From: JAUPVL01 sp964512085
GTDB lineage: Bacteria; Patescibacteriota; Saccharimonadia; CAILAD01; BJGX01
Length of the DNA: 17,346 bases
Direction of reading: 5' to 3'
Assembly: GCA_964512085.1 (NCBI GenBank)
Contig: CAZEIU010000016.1
Location: forward strand, 1 to 17,346
Program-made: the position numbers and the translations under genes
The notes under the pieces: generated by a model
The model's input: the letters and a program-made list of their open reading frames with translations, nothing else
The model's database searches: none
What the model was told of the DNA's origin: nothing
Shown: one piece after another, positions 1 to 6,703 of the stretch
How positions within the stretch are numbered: the first letter of the stretch is position 1
Layout of the letters: the number at the start of each line of letters is the position of its first letter

Positions 1-211
1 AGAACCAATTTGCTACCCAAGTAAAGTCTGATACTGTTGCGGTAGCCCAAGCCCAAGGTAAAATGCCAACTAGAATAATAAGCATCCCTACAATTAGCTG
101 TCTTCGCATTACAATTGGATGTTGGTGTTCTACAAGTATTGTTTGCTCTTCATCGTTTTGGCCAGAGAAAGCACGTGACTTAGCTCGAGCTCTTTTGGTG
201 TTTTCTTGCAT
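1..211 (-). CDS. Partial membrane protein, possibly PH-domain family (3' end cut off)
   Basis: An open frame of 70 codons runs from ATG at 211 off the left edge without a stop. The N-terminus is polar and basic (KRARAKSRAFSGQ), then acidic (NDEEQ), then has a segment TILVEHQHPIVMRRQ followed by a hydrophobic stretch at about residues 40-57 that looks like a first membrane helix. The layout 'polar N-terminus, xxxVxxQHP, MRRxL, helix' resembles the start of the YdbS-like PH-domain membrane proteins found in Saccharibacteria; that assignment is from memory of the family and is tentative. The start codon is supported by a TACAAT box ending 6 nt upstream, which implies a leaderless mRNA. The gene diverges from tRNA-Arg. 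Function is unknown and only the N-terminal part is visible. Confidence 0.7.
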   Translation of the reverse strand, partial: MQENTKRARAKSRAFSGQNDEEQTILVEHQHPIVMRRQLIVGMLIILVGILPWAWATATVSDFTWVANWF

Positions 212-217
212 ACTGCA

Positions 218-223
218 ATTGTA
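218..223 (-). promoter_or_regulatory. -10 box for the partial membrane protein gene
   Basis: TACAAT reads on the minus strand from 223 to 218, with 6 nt between it and the ATG at 211. The seventh base after the box is the A of the start codon, so transcription would begin at the ATG. No good -35 is visible at 16-18 nt. Confidence 0.5.
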
Positions 224-260
224 CACTAGCACAAGCATTATTTGCTACTGTAGTTTTTAA

Positions 261-289
261 TTGCTTATCGGTAAGCTAATAACTATAAT
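261..289 (+). promoter_or_regulatory. Promoter of tRNA-Arg
   Basis: TTGCTT (261-266), a 17-nt spacer, then a perfect TATAAT (284-289). Predicted transcription start is around 296, leaving a leader of about 5 nt before the mature tRNA at 301. Confidence 0.75.
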
Positions 290-300
290 AACCAACACTG

Positions 301-377
301 GCCCTAGTAGCTCAGCTGGATAGAGCGCCGCCGTCCTAAGGCGGGCGTCGGGGGTTCGAATCCCTCCTAGGGTACCA
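301..377 (+). tRNA. tRNA-Arg (anticodon CCT)
   Basis: A full cloverleaf can be folded by eye. The acceptor stem pairs GCCCTAG (301-307) with CTAGGGT (367-373), the first pair being G-U. The D arm is GCTC/GAGC. The anticodon stem CCGCC/GGCGG encloses the loop GTCCTAA, giving anticodon CCT, which reads AGG arginine codons. The T arm has the TTCGAAT loop closed by GGG/CCC. The discriminator is A374, and CCA (375-377) is encoded in the DNA. No intron and no repeat of the 3' end that would mark an integrated element were seen nearby. Confidence 0.97.
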
Positions 378-380
378 AAA

Positions 381-409
381 TTGAAATTTTATTAATTTAC
401 TAGTATAAA
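381..409 (+). promoter_or_regulatory. Promoter of the ribbon-helix-helix gene, leaderless
   Basis: TTGAAA (381-386), a 17-nt spacer, then TATAAA (404-409); each hexamer matches consensus at five of six positions. The seventh base after the -10 is the G of the GTG start at 416, so the mRNA should start at its initiation codon. The -35 lies only a few bases beyond the tRNA CCA end. Confidence 0.75.
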
Positions 410-415
410 TATTGT

Positions 416-646
416 GTGGCTGCCAAAAAGAAGATCACCCTAATCATCACAGATGAGCAGCATGAACGTTTGAATACAATAGCTCAAAAGTTAGGAATCA
501 CTACTACTGAGCTCCTAAGAAGATACATATCTTTAGGATACACACTACATGACCTAATTGCAGACGAAGAAGGCGATATTTATCTATGTACTAAGGGTGG
601 TAAAAACTTTGTTCAAAAACATATCTTAGACAAAATGATGTATTAA
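416..646 (+). CDS. Small ribbon-helix-helix (CopG/Arc-like) DNA-binding protein
   Basis: A 76-residue protein with GTG start. Residues 5-45 fit the ribbon-helix-helix fold: a short strand KKITLIIT, then helix DEQHERLNTIAQKLG, a turn, and a second helix TTTELLRRYISLGY. Such proteins dimerise through the strand, which inserts into the DNA major groove, and usually act as local repressors. The C-terminal tail (about 46-76: DLIADEEGDIYLCTKGGK...) is not part of the core fold and could bind a partner. The start is chosen because a -35/-10 promoter places the transcript start exactly on this GTG and no Shine-Dalgarno is present. No toxin gene follows, so a toxin-antitoxin role is not supported. Its operator and target are unknown. 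Confidence 0.8.
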   Translation: MAAKKKITLIITDEQHERLNTIAQKLGITTTELLRRYISLGYTLHDLIADEEGDIYLCTKGGKNFVQKHILDKMMY

Positions 647-654
647 TTTGCAAT

Positions 655-660
655 TATAAT
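655..660 (+). promoter_or_regulatory. -10 box of the orphan transcript
   Basis: A perfect TATAAT lies 8 nt after the stop of the ribbon-helix-helix gene. The predicted start is A667, which is also the A of an ATG followed by only four sense codons and TAA (667-684). The -35 region is weak and there is no extended -10. Confidence 0.45.
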
Positions 661-730
661 TTTGTAATGTTAATCTTTTTTTAAGCCAGACGGCTTGAGC
701 AGTGCCCCATTCAATGTTGGGAGACGCTGA

Positions 731-925
731 TTGTACCTACAACAACCTCCCCGTCCAATTAGATCTATCATCGTAAACTCACAGAGCCCCTACGTAAATA
801 ATCCATGGACAACCCTTAAATCGCGTCGCCGAAAAAAAGGACATCGAGGTCCACCGCAAGAATTTAGTAGAAGAAGTATTAGCAGAACTAACGCTAAGGC
901 CAACCGTAATTCTACTGAAATATAA
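731..925 (+). CDS. Doubtful small basic ORF inside the orphan transcript
   Basis: A 64-codon frame opens immediately after a TGA at 728-730. Its first codon is TTG, preceded at 7 nt by GGGAG (719-723), a reasonable Shine-Dalgarno. The product is rich in Pro, Arg and Asn, with a strongly basic middle (KSRRRKKGHRG, about residues 30-40). It resembles no family I know. Against it: the putative Shine-Dalgarno lies within the 3' half of the 700-729 hairpin, the start is a rare codon, and another frame over 798-925 is about equally protein-like. It may be non-coding. Confidence 0.2.
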   Translation: MYLQQPPRPIRSIIVNSQSPYVNNPWTTLKSRRRKKGHRGPPQEFSRRSISRTNAKANRNSTEI

Positions 926-934
926 GTTTATTTT

Positions 935-960
935 CTCTCTACATGTGTAGAGAGATTTTT
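935..960 (+). terminator. Intrinsic terminator of the orphan transcript
   Basis: CTCTCTA (935-941) pairs with TAGAGAG (948-954), with loop CATGTG, followed by ATTTTT and a further T-rich stretch to about 971. The T tract follows only on the plus strand, so it ends a plus-strand transcript coming from the regulator or orphan-RNA side. Confidence 0.85.
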
Positions 961-974
961 ATTTGTCTTTTTGT

Positions 975-983
975 TGTTATAAT
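975..983 (+). promoter_or_regulatory. Extended -10 promoter of the histidine phosphatase gene
   Basis: TGTTATAAT is a perfect extended -10 (TGn plus TATAAT). It ends 8 nt before the ATG at 992, so the leader is 0-2 nt. The position overlaps the T-rich tail of the preceding terminator, and there is no convincing -35. Confidence 0.65.
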
Positions 984-991
984 TAGCATAT

Positions 992-1792
992 ATGGCAATG
1001 CCCAACGATTTAATTTTAGTTCGACATGGTCACTCAGAAGGAAACTTAGCCGTAGAAAAAGCTAAGTACGGTGATGAGAGTTTTTATACTCCACAATTTA
1101 GAGAACGCCCCGGGCACCAGTGGCGCTTAACTAGCGAAGGCAGAGATCAGGCCGCCTCAACCGGCAAGTGGATAACAAAAGAACTTGGCGAAGATTTTGA
1201 TAGATATTATGTTTCTCCTTATATAAGAACCCGAGAAACTGCAGGGCTTTTGAATTTAAAAGATGGTGATTGGCGAATATCGCAGCGTCTTCGTGAACGC
1301 GACTGGGGTGATATTGATGCTATACCACTAAAAGAATTTGAAAACATATTTCCTCACAATGCACTTCGTAAAGAAATTGATGCTCTCTACTGGCGCCCGC
1401 CCGGTGGCGAGTCTATAGCCGACGTAAGGCTAAGAGTAAGGAGCTTTTTTGACACATTGCATCGTGAATGCTCAGACCAAAGAGTGATAGTAGTAACACA
1501 TGGTGAATTTATGTGGGCTATGCGGGCCGAGCTAGAGTATCTTAATGACGAGCAATGGATCGCTGCCGACAAAGACAAGTCGCAAAAAATATATAATACT
1601 CAAGTTTTACACTACACCAAAACAAACCCTAGCGGTAATAAAAACAGTCATTACTTGGGTTGGGTACGCAGTGTGTGCCCATGGAAAAACATCGATTCGG
1701 GCTGGAAACAGATAGAACGTAACAGATACTCTAACGAACAGCTGTTAGAGCAAGTTGAAAAAATAGAACCAATAATTGGTGATTATGCTTAA
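992..1792 (+). CDS. Histidine phosphatase superfamily protein (phosphoglycerate mutase-like)
   Basis: A 266-residue protein of the branch-1 histidine phosphatase superfamily. Catalytic elements are in order: LILVRHGHSEGN at the N-terminus with the phospho-accepting H12 next to R11, a phosphate-binding arginine in SPYIRTRET (R79), the acid/base candidate E102 in LRERDWG, and the second histidine H170 in VIVVTHGE. These enzymes remove or transfer phosphate from small molecules or proteins; the actual substrate cannot be read from sequence. The protein is longer than many single-domain members, with an extra C-terminal part after about residue 200 containing several Trp and Tyr. The upstream of two close ATGs (992, 998) is chosen because the extended -10 fits it. 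Its stop interlocks with that of the convergent Nudix gene (shared TTAA). Confidence 0.88.
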   Translation: MAMPNDLILVRHGHSEGNLAVEKAKYGDESFYTPQFRERPGHQWRLTSEGRDQAASTGKWITKELGEDFDRYYVSPYIRTRETAGLLNLKDGDWRISQRLRERDWGDIDAIPLKEFENIFPHNALRKEIDALYWRPPGGESIADVRLRVRSFFDTLHRECSDQRVIVVTHGEFMWAMRAELEYLNDEQWIAADKDKSQKIYNTQVLHYTKTNPSGNKNSHYLGWVRSVCPWKNIDSGWKQIERNRYSNEQLLEQVEKIEPIIGDYA

Positions 1793-2223
1793 GAATTTCT
1801 TTTAAGCCAGCGGTCGTACTGTTCTAATTGATAGCGCGTCATTGGCGTTAAATCCATTTTTAAGCACTCTTCAAGACTTAGCCACTTATGATCAATTACT
1901 CTGTCAAACTCAGTAACATGAGGTTTGCCTGAGATATATTTACATTTAAATGTCATTCCTACCCAAAATTCAGTCTTATCTTCGTTATAACGCACGTTTG
2001 TGCCAATAACATCTATTGGCTCAACTTTAATGCCAGCTTCCTCTAAAACTTCTCTTTTAATAGTTTCTTCTGGGGTCTCACCATCTAGCAACAGTCCACC
2101 AAGAAGTTCCCACTTGTAATGTTGGTCTCGGGCTTTTGGGCCACGCAATCCAAGCAAAATACAGTCTTTGCTATTTACAATTATTGCCCCCGTACCTATC
2201 CTAAATGCCATTTCTTCTTTCAT
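1789..2223 (-). CDS. Nudix hydrolase
   Basis: A 144-residue single-domain protein with a perfect Nudix box at residues 43-65: G43, E49 and the REVLEEAGI block (R57, E58, E61, E62, G64) match GX5EX7REUXEEXGU. E58, E61 and E62 would bind the divalent metal used to cleave a nucleoside diphosphate linked to another group. Around the box lie GAIIV and WELLGG on the N-terminal side and a WLSLEE segment near residue 115, typical of the fold. Substrate is unknown; house-cleaning of damaged or excess nucleotides is a common role. It is the last gene of the M16-ndk-Nudix run, starting 4 nt after the ndk stop. An alternative start at Met5 (2211) is preceded by purine-rich AAAGAAGAA and cannot be excluded. 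Confidence 0.9.
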   Translation of the reverse strand: MKEEMAFRIGTGAIIVNSKDCILLGLRGPKARDQHYKWELLGGLLLDGETPEETIKREVLEEAGIKVEPIDVIGTNVRYNEDKTEFWVGMTFKCKYISGKPHVTEFDRVIDHKWLSLEECLKMDLTPMTRYQLEQYDRWLKRNS

Positions 2224-2227
2224 AGTA

Positions 2228-2812
2228 TTATTTAGTCATATGCTCCTGATGAATTGTTTTGTAGTCATAGAGTTCATCTTTGCTAAACCATAAATTTACT
2301 TCAAACTCAGCTTCTTTAACGTCGCCAGAGGCATGCACAAGATTGCGAATTGGTCGATTACCGGTATTGGCATAAGCGGATGAGTCGAATGAGTAATCAC
2401 CTCTTATAGTTCCTGGATCAGCCTTAGAAGGTAACGTAAACCCAGTAATTTTTCGAACCACCTCAATAGCATGAGGTCCTTCTAGCACAAAAGCAAATAC
2501 GGGTGCCGAGGTGATAAATTCTACCAACCAAGCTTGTACTTTTTTGCCAATCTCACTAGGATTGTCTGAGCCAATTTCTTTGACAGGATCTAAGCCTTGA
2601 TCTTTGTAGTTTTGCAAAGTCTTGTTGCCCATTCCATCAATAAATTCTTTTCTATCTACTGGGTAGTGTTTATTGGCTAATTCAGCCGATACAGAAAGCA
2701 TTTTGGCGCCAACTACCTTAAGACCTACTTTCTCATATCTTGATAATATTTCACCAGTCAATCCTCTTTGTAAGGCATCGGGTTTTATTATTACTAAAGT
2801 TTTTTCTATCAT
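2228..2812 (-). CDS. ndk: Nucleoside diphosphate kinase with an internal insertion
   Basis: Transfers the terminal phosphate from a nucleoside triphosphate (usually ATP) to nucleoside diphosphates through a phosphohistidine. The N-terminus (EKTLVIIKPDAL) and the catalytic block RNLVHASGD with H160, followed by EAEFEVNLWF, are diagnostic. At 194 residues it is about 40-50 longer than the usual 140-150. The surplus sits mainly between HYP (residue 49-51) and the SAPVFAFVLEG strand (102-112), where a charged helical segment (about 52-95) replaces the short loop. The catalytic motif reads HASGD where most enzymes have HGSDS. It starts 3 nt after the M16 peptidase stop, so the genes are surely co-transcribed. 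In a small genome that salvages nucleotides, this enzyme would supply all NTPs and dNTPs. Confidence 0.93.
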   Translation of the reverse strand: MIEKTLVIIKPDALQRGLTGEILSRYEKVGLKVVGAKMLSVSAELANKHYPVDRKEFIDGMGNKTLQNYKDQGLDPVKEIGSDNPSEIGKKVQAWLVEFITSAPVFAFVLEGPHAIEVVRKITGFTLPSKADPGTIRGDYSFDSSAYANTGNRPIRNLVHASGDVKEAEFEVNLWFSKDELYDYKTIHQEHMTK

Positions 2813-2815
2813 TTT

Positions 2816-4087
2816 TTACTCCATTAATTTATTAAATCTTAATTTATCGTCTTCGTTGTATGGGCCTATCATAGCAAGTCGTACTAAATCTTTATACAAA
2901 TACGTCTGAGCAGCATCCATTATCTCTTGTGGTGTTACTGCATCAATTTTTGCCAAAACTTCTGGCAAAGTAGTAATTTTAGAAGTCAATATTAACTGTG
3001 TGCCCAAATAATCAGCTACCGAAGAATTACCCTCTAAGCCCATGATATACCTACCCCTTACTTGTTCTTTGGCTTTTAATAATTCTTTGTCATCTACTAG
3101 ATTATGTTGTATTTTTTGCAACTCTTCATTAATTGCAGTGATTGCTTCATCTATTTTGTCATTATTTACGCCAGCATATATTTGAAACTTACCACTATCA
3201 ACAAAATTGGTGTAGCCCATAAATATTGTATAAGCCAACCCTTTGTCTTCTCTGATGTTTAAAAATAATCTAGAGCTCATACCCGAGCCCAAAATAGTAC
3301 TTAGTACCTTCATGGCGGCTTCATCTTGAGCGTCTACTTTTGGCGCTCTACCTACTACCAATAGATGTGTTTGGTTGGTTTCTTCATGCAGTAAGTTTAT
3401 TTTGTCATTTGATAGCCCACCATGTATTGGCTGCCATGTTCTTTGAGCTTTTGATTGTACTGACGACAACAGTTCGCTAGCCAGCTCTACTACCTTTTTG
3501 TGCTCTACGTTACCTGCCACCGATATTACCATGTTATCCATAGTGTACAACTGCCGAAAGTAATCTTGTATAGTTTGTTTACTCATTGTACTAATAATGT
3601 GCTCATTGCCAATTACATTGGTTCGCAAACTATCTTTTGGCCACAATAAATCACCAACTAAGTCATAAACGTATTGTCCGGGGTCGTCCTTAAACACTTT
3701 CATTTCTTCTAAGATAACTTCTCGTTCTCTGTCTATCTCTTCTTGTTCAAATAATGGATCGGTAATGATATCGGCCAGAATGTTAAAAGCCAACCCAATA
3801 TAGTTTTTTGGCAGTTTAATATAATAGCTAGTGTGATCTTCTGCAGTATATGCATTTATCATTCCACCCACAGAATCAACTGCCTCAGATATAATCTTAC
3901 TCGAAGGCCTTTTGTGAGTGCCCTTAAATAGAAGGTGTTCTAGAAAATGCGACACTCCATACTCAGTGTCCATGTTTTCGTATCTACCGCCCGCGCCTAC
4001 AAAAAAATTAACCGTAACACTATCGGTATCATGCATAGGTCGAGTAACTATCTTTAGGCCATTTGGTAGCTGTGTAATCTCATGCAT
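2816..4087 (-). CDS. M16 family zinc peptidase (insulinase/processing-peptidase-like)
   Basis: A 423-residue protein from the chosen start. The inverted zinc motif HFLEH gives H47, E50 and H51, and the third ligand is E127 in VILEEMKVF, exactly 76 residues downstream as in the M16 family. The second, inactive M16 domain covers the C-terminal half (about 190-400), with the usual arginine/tyrosine region SSRLFLNIREDKGLAYTI near 275-292. Such peptidases cut peptides inside a clamshell chamber formed by the two halves. No signal peptide is seen, so it should be cytoplasmic. A longer frame begins at 4129 deep inside dedA, but MHEITQLPNGLKIV matches where family members begin, so 4087 was chosen; it overlaps the dedA stop by 8 nt. 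Substrate unknown. Confidence 0.93.
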   Translation of the reverse strand: MHEITQLPNGLKIVTRPMHDTDSVTVNFFVGAGGRYENMDTEYGVSHFLEHLLFKGTHKRPSSKIISEAVDSVGGMINAYTAEDHTSYYIKLPKNYIGLAFNILADIITDPLFEQEEIDREREVILEEMKVFKDDPGQYVYDLVGDLLWPKDSLRTNVIGNEHIISTMSKQTIQDYFRQLYTMDNMVISVAGNVEHKKVVELASELLSSVQSKAQRTWQPIHGGLSNDKINLLHEETNQTHLLVVGRAPKVDAQDEAAMKVLSTILGSGMSSRLFLNIREDKGLAYTIFMGYTNFVDSGKFQIYAGVNNDKIDEAITAINEELQKIQHNLVDDKELLKAKEQVRGRYIMGLEGNSSVADYLGTQLILTSKITTLPEVLAKIDAVTPQEIMDAAQTYLYKDLVRLAMIGPYNEDDKLRFNKLME

Positions 4088-4697
4088 CAAGTTTTCTCTT
4101 CTTAGTCTTTTTGTAAATATATCTTGCAAGCAACACTATTGCCACACTTATCACTATATAATCAACATAATGAAGATATCCATAATAGTGTCTCCAGCTA
4201 TCTCCTAGCCAATAGCCTAATAGTACAAAAATTGTAGTCCATACAAACGACCCTATAAAACTATCTCTTAAGAAAATCATTTGATTCATTTTAAATGTTC
4301 CAGCTGCAAAGCCAGCAAAAGTTCTAATTACAGGAGTAATTCGAGATAGCAAAATAGCACCTTGCCCTCTTTTATCGAACCATTTCTCGGCTTTTTCGTA
4401 ATCGTGAGCACTTATAAGTAAGTATTTACCGTATTTTTTCACTAATGGACCACCGCCATACATGCCTATTAGGTAAGCAATATATGTGCCTAAAGTTTGA
4501 GCTAAAGTGCCTAATATGATTATAAAAAATAGGTTAAATCTACCTACCCTAGCCAAACTACCAGCCAAAGCCAAAGTCGCCTCAGATGGTATGGGTACAC
4601 CAGCATTGTCAATTATTAATATAAAGGCCACGCCCAAATAGCCAATTTTATCTATTAGCTTGAGTGCAAAATCTAGTAGCGTACTTGTAAGTCCCAA
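4080..4697 (-). CDS. DedA family membrane protein
   Basis: A 205-residue polytopic protein of the DedA/SNARE-associated family, which includes proposed proton-driven lipid flippases for undecaprenyl phosphate or phospholipids. Family marks: the re-entrant region with VPIPSE (E39), the arginine motif SRITPVIRTFAG (R119, R125, G129) and the GYWLGD turn near 161-166. Hydrophobic stretches at about 20-32, 55-78, 113-133, 148-164 and 176-192 fit the family topology. The start is TTG at 4697, supported by AAGGGA six nt upstream; there is no ATG in a suitable place. It lies 50 nt downstream of mnmG and overlaps the M16 gene by 8 nt. Confidence 0.92.
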   Translation of the reverse strand: MGLTSTLLDFALKLIDKIGYLGVAFILIIDNAGVPIPSEATLALAGSLARVGRFNLFFIIILGTLAQTLGTYIAYLIGMYGGGPLVKKYGKYLLISAHDYEKAEKWFDKRGQGAILLSRITPVIRTFAGFAAGTFKMNQMIFLRDSFIGSFVWTTIFVLLGYWLGDSWRHYYGYLHYVDYIVISVAIVLLARYIYKKTKKRKLDA

Positions 4698-4747
4698 TTA
4701 TATTCCCTTGTAATTAATAGTAATGATAATAGTTTATCAGTTAATAG

Positions 4748-6607
4748 CTATGGTCGTGAAGTATTCTGGCGTTCAAAAGCATAGCTGTGTACCAAAACTA
4801 AGCTGAGATCGGCCGGAGTTACGCCTTGCACCAAAGAAGCTTGAGCTAAGGTGCTTGGTTTGATTTCGGCAAGCCTTTTTTTGGCTTCATTACGTAGGCC
4901 AGATATCTTTAGATAGTCTATATTTGGTGGCAATGTTTGGTGTTGTTTTTCTTTTAGCTTCTGTGCTTCGGCTGCTTGCCTGGCAAAATAACCTGAATAC
5001 TTTGTAATAATTTCGATATTATAGGAGTAATTTGGATCTAACTCAATACCGAATACTTCGCTCAAACCTTCACGAGTATTTTCGGGGCGCTTTAGCCACT
5101 CATATGCCGAGATAGTGTTACCGCCAACCATTGCTTTGGTTTTTTTGAGCTCCTCTATGCCTTTTTCTATCAGTGTCTGTTTTTTGTTGGTAAGTTCTAA
5201 GGCTCTTTTGGTTTGCAAGCCAATATCATAACCTTTTTGGGTAAGTCTGATATCGGCATTGTCGTTTCGCAGTAACAGTCTATACTCTGCTCTACTAGTA
5301 AACATTCTATACGGCTCTACATGAGTCTTGGTAACCAAGTCTTCTATTAATACACCAATGTAGGCTTCGGTTCGGTCTAAAACAAAGGCTTTTTTACCTT
5401 GAGCTCTTCGAGCAGCATTAATACCAGCTATTAGACCTTGGGCAGCAGCTTCTTCATAGCCTGTTGTGCCATTCATTTGACCTGCCAAGAATAGTCCTTT
5501 GACTTTTTTGGCTTCTAGGCTAGTCTGGAGCTGGTGTGGTAAGAAATAATCATATCTTACGGCATAGCCATACTCCAAAAACTTAGCATTTTCTAAACCT
5601 TTTATGCTATGAAATATTTTCTCTTGCATATCTGGTGCAAAAGCCGTACTACAGCCTTGCAAATACATTCTGTCGCTATCTGGGCCATTTTCTTTGCCAA
5701 CTGGTTCAATAAAAATTGGGTGGCGCGCTTGATTGGGAAAGTTTCTTACCTTTAGGTCTAAACTTGGGCAACTACGTGGGCCGGTTTCGGTAATTAGACC
5801 AGAGGTATTACCCGATAAGTGATAATTTTCTAAAATAAGTTTATGAGTTTCTTCATTGGTATAGGTAAGCCAGCACAAGGCCTGATTTTGAAGTGGCACA
5901 ACTTCTCTATCTGGATGACTAAAGCTTATTTTACCTTCAGTACCCGGAGCGACTTCGAGTTTAGAATAATCAATACTATCTCTAGCAATTCTTGGCGGTG
6001 TACCTGTCTTAAGACGCCCCTTCTTAAGACCTAAAGCTTCAATAGACTCAGACAAACCATGGCTAGCCGGAGCGTCCATTCTACCACCCTTTTTGATTAC
6101 CTTAGGCCCTAATACAATTTCGCCATTCAAAAAAGTTCCCGAACAAATAACTACTGTCTTGGTGTTTATTTTGCTACCATCTTTTAGCTTAACACCAATT
6201 ATTTCATTGTCTTTTGCGATAACTCCAACTACTTCGTTCTGGAGCATAGAAAGGTTTTTAGTTGCTTTGAGATGTCTAATCATATGCTTGTTGTAATCAC
6301 CTTTGTCGAGTTGTGCTCTATAAGCCCGTACAGCTGGGCCCTTGCCGGTATTTAGCTCTTTGAGCTGTATGGCTGCTTCGTCTACAACTTTGGCCATTAC
6401 GCCCCCCAATGCATCGATTTCGCGCACCAAATGACCCTTGCCCGGCCCACCTACCGAAGGATTGCATGGTAAAGATGCAACCTTCGTAAGATCGCCGGTA
6501 ATAAGTAGTGTGTTGGCGCCTATTTTGGCACTAGCAATAGCTGCCTCACAGCCTGCGTGACCAGCACCAACCACTACTACATCATATTTTTTCTTAAGCT
6601 TAATCAT
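4748..6607 (-). CDS. mnmG: tRNA uridine-5-carboxymethylaminomethyl modification enzyme MnmG (GidA)
   Basis: A 619-residue FAD protein which, with the GTPase MnmE, modifies the wobble uridine of certain tRNAs; mnmE is not in this window. The dinucleotide-binding motif is VVVVGAGHAGCE (10-21). The cysteine pair expected from the E. coli enzyme is present: C48 in LPCNPSVGG and C280 in GPRSCPS. The second family signature is intact: AGQMNGTTGYEEAAAQG. The first signature differs from the common GPRYCPSIEDK, reading GPRSCPSLDLK, so Tyr is replaced by Ser and Glu by Asp. The frame is open further upstream to 6685, but homologues start just before KYDVVVVGAG and a TGCTACAAT promoter fits ATG 6607. 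It is the first gene of the minus-strand run to 1789. Confidence 0.97.
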   Translation of the reverse strand: MIKLKKKYDVVVVGAGHAGCEAAIASAKIGANTLLITGDLTKVASLPCNPSVGGPGKGHLVREIDALGGVMAKVVDEAAIQLKELNTGKGPAVRAYRAQLDKGDYNKHMIRHLKATKNLSMLQNEVVGVIAKDNEIIGVKLKDGSKINTKTVVICSGTFLNGEIVLGPKVIKKGGRMDAPASHGLSESIEALGLKKGRLKTGTPPRIARDSIDYSKLEVAPGTEGKISFSHPDREVVPLQNQALCWLTYTNEETHKLILENYHLSGNTSGLITETGPRSCPSLDLKVRNFPNQARHPIFIEPVGKENGPDSDRMYLQGCSTAFAPDMQEKIFHSIKGLENAKFLEYGYAVRYDYFLPHQLQTSLEAKKVKGLFLAGQMNGTTGYEEAAAQGLIAGINAARRAQGKKAFVLDRTEAYIGVLIEDLVTKTHVEPYRMFTSRAEYRLLLRNDNADIRLTQKGYDIGLQTKRALELTNKKQTLIEKGIEELKKTKAMVGGNTISAYEWLKRPENTREGLSEVFGIELDPNYSYNIEIITKYSGYFARQAAEAQKLKEKQHQTLPPNIDYLKISGLRNEAKKRLAEIKPSTLAQASLVQGVTPADLSLVLVHSYAFERQNTSRP

Positions 6608-6615
6608 TGAGCTAC

Positions 6616-6624
6616 ATTGTAGCA
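6616..6624 (-). promoter_or_regulatory. Extended -10 promoter of mnmG
   Basis: TGCTACAAT (read 6624 to 6616) is an extended -10. It ends 8 nt before the mnmG ATG at 6607, so the mRNA would have a leader of 0-2 nt. A weak TTGTAT lies 17 nt upstream of the -10 hexamer. Confidence 0.6.
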
Positions 6625-6703
6625 ATTTATACCTGATAATACAATAATTATAGAAAACACAATATATTTGCGCATTGTGCGACATATTTGTTAAGCTTAA
6701 GAT

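Larger units (their letters stand above)
667..960 (+). ncRNA. Orphan transcript: candidate structured RNA (or mRNA of a very small protein)
   Basis: This gene-free interval between the small regulator and the phosphatase has a TATAAT box at its left end and an intrinsic terminator at its right end, so a plus-strand RNA of about 290 nt is expected. Near its 5' end two hairpins can be drawn: AAGCC/GGCTT (683-687 with 692-696, 4-nt loop) and a longer one at 700-729, in which CAGTG pairs with CGCTG and CCCA with TGGG across a small internal loop. A third, GGAC/GTCC, lies near 839-852. I looked for signature motifs of tmRNA, SRP RNA and RNase P RNA and found none. It could instead be the 3' untranslated region of the regulator mRNA, or encode the basic ORF listed separately. 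No family is recognised. Confidence 0.35.

Noticed and set aside
63..260. Plus-strand 65-codon frame at the left edge
   Set aside because: It lies antisense to the partial minus-strand gene, which has a membrane-protein-like product and a promoter; the plus-strand product is low-complexity Ser/Ile/Cys sequence.
378..392. Terminator after tRNA-Arg
   Set aside because: The AAAATT/AATTTT pairing is entirely A-T with a tiny loop and overlaps the -35 of the next gene.
416..646. Antitoxin of a toxin-antitoxin pair
   Set aside because: No adjacent small toxin gene is visible on either side.
655..960. tmRNA, SRP RNA or RNase P RNA
   Set aside because: There is no T-arm-like TTCGA element in the interval, no GGAAG-type SRP tetraloop region and no GAAAGTCC-type RNase P core.
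4088..4129. Longer M16 peptidase start inside dedA
   Set aside because: It would add 14 residues unlike family N-termini and a 50-nt overlap; the internal ATG 4087 gives the normal family start and a short overlap.
6608..6685. Upstream start for mnmG
   Set aside because: The extra 26 residues are unrelated to MnmG, and the promoter maps inside that stretch immediately before ATG 6607.
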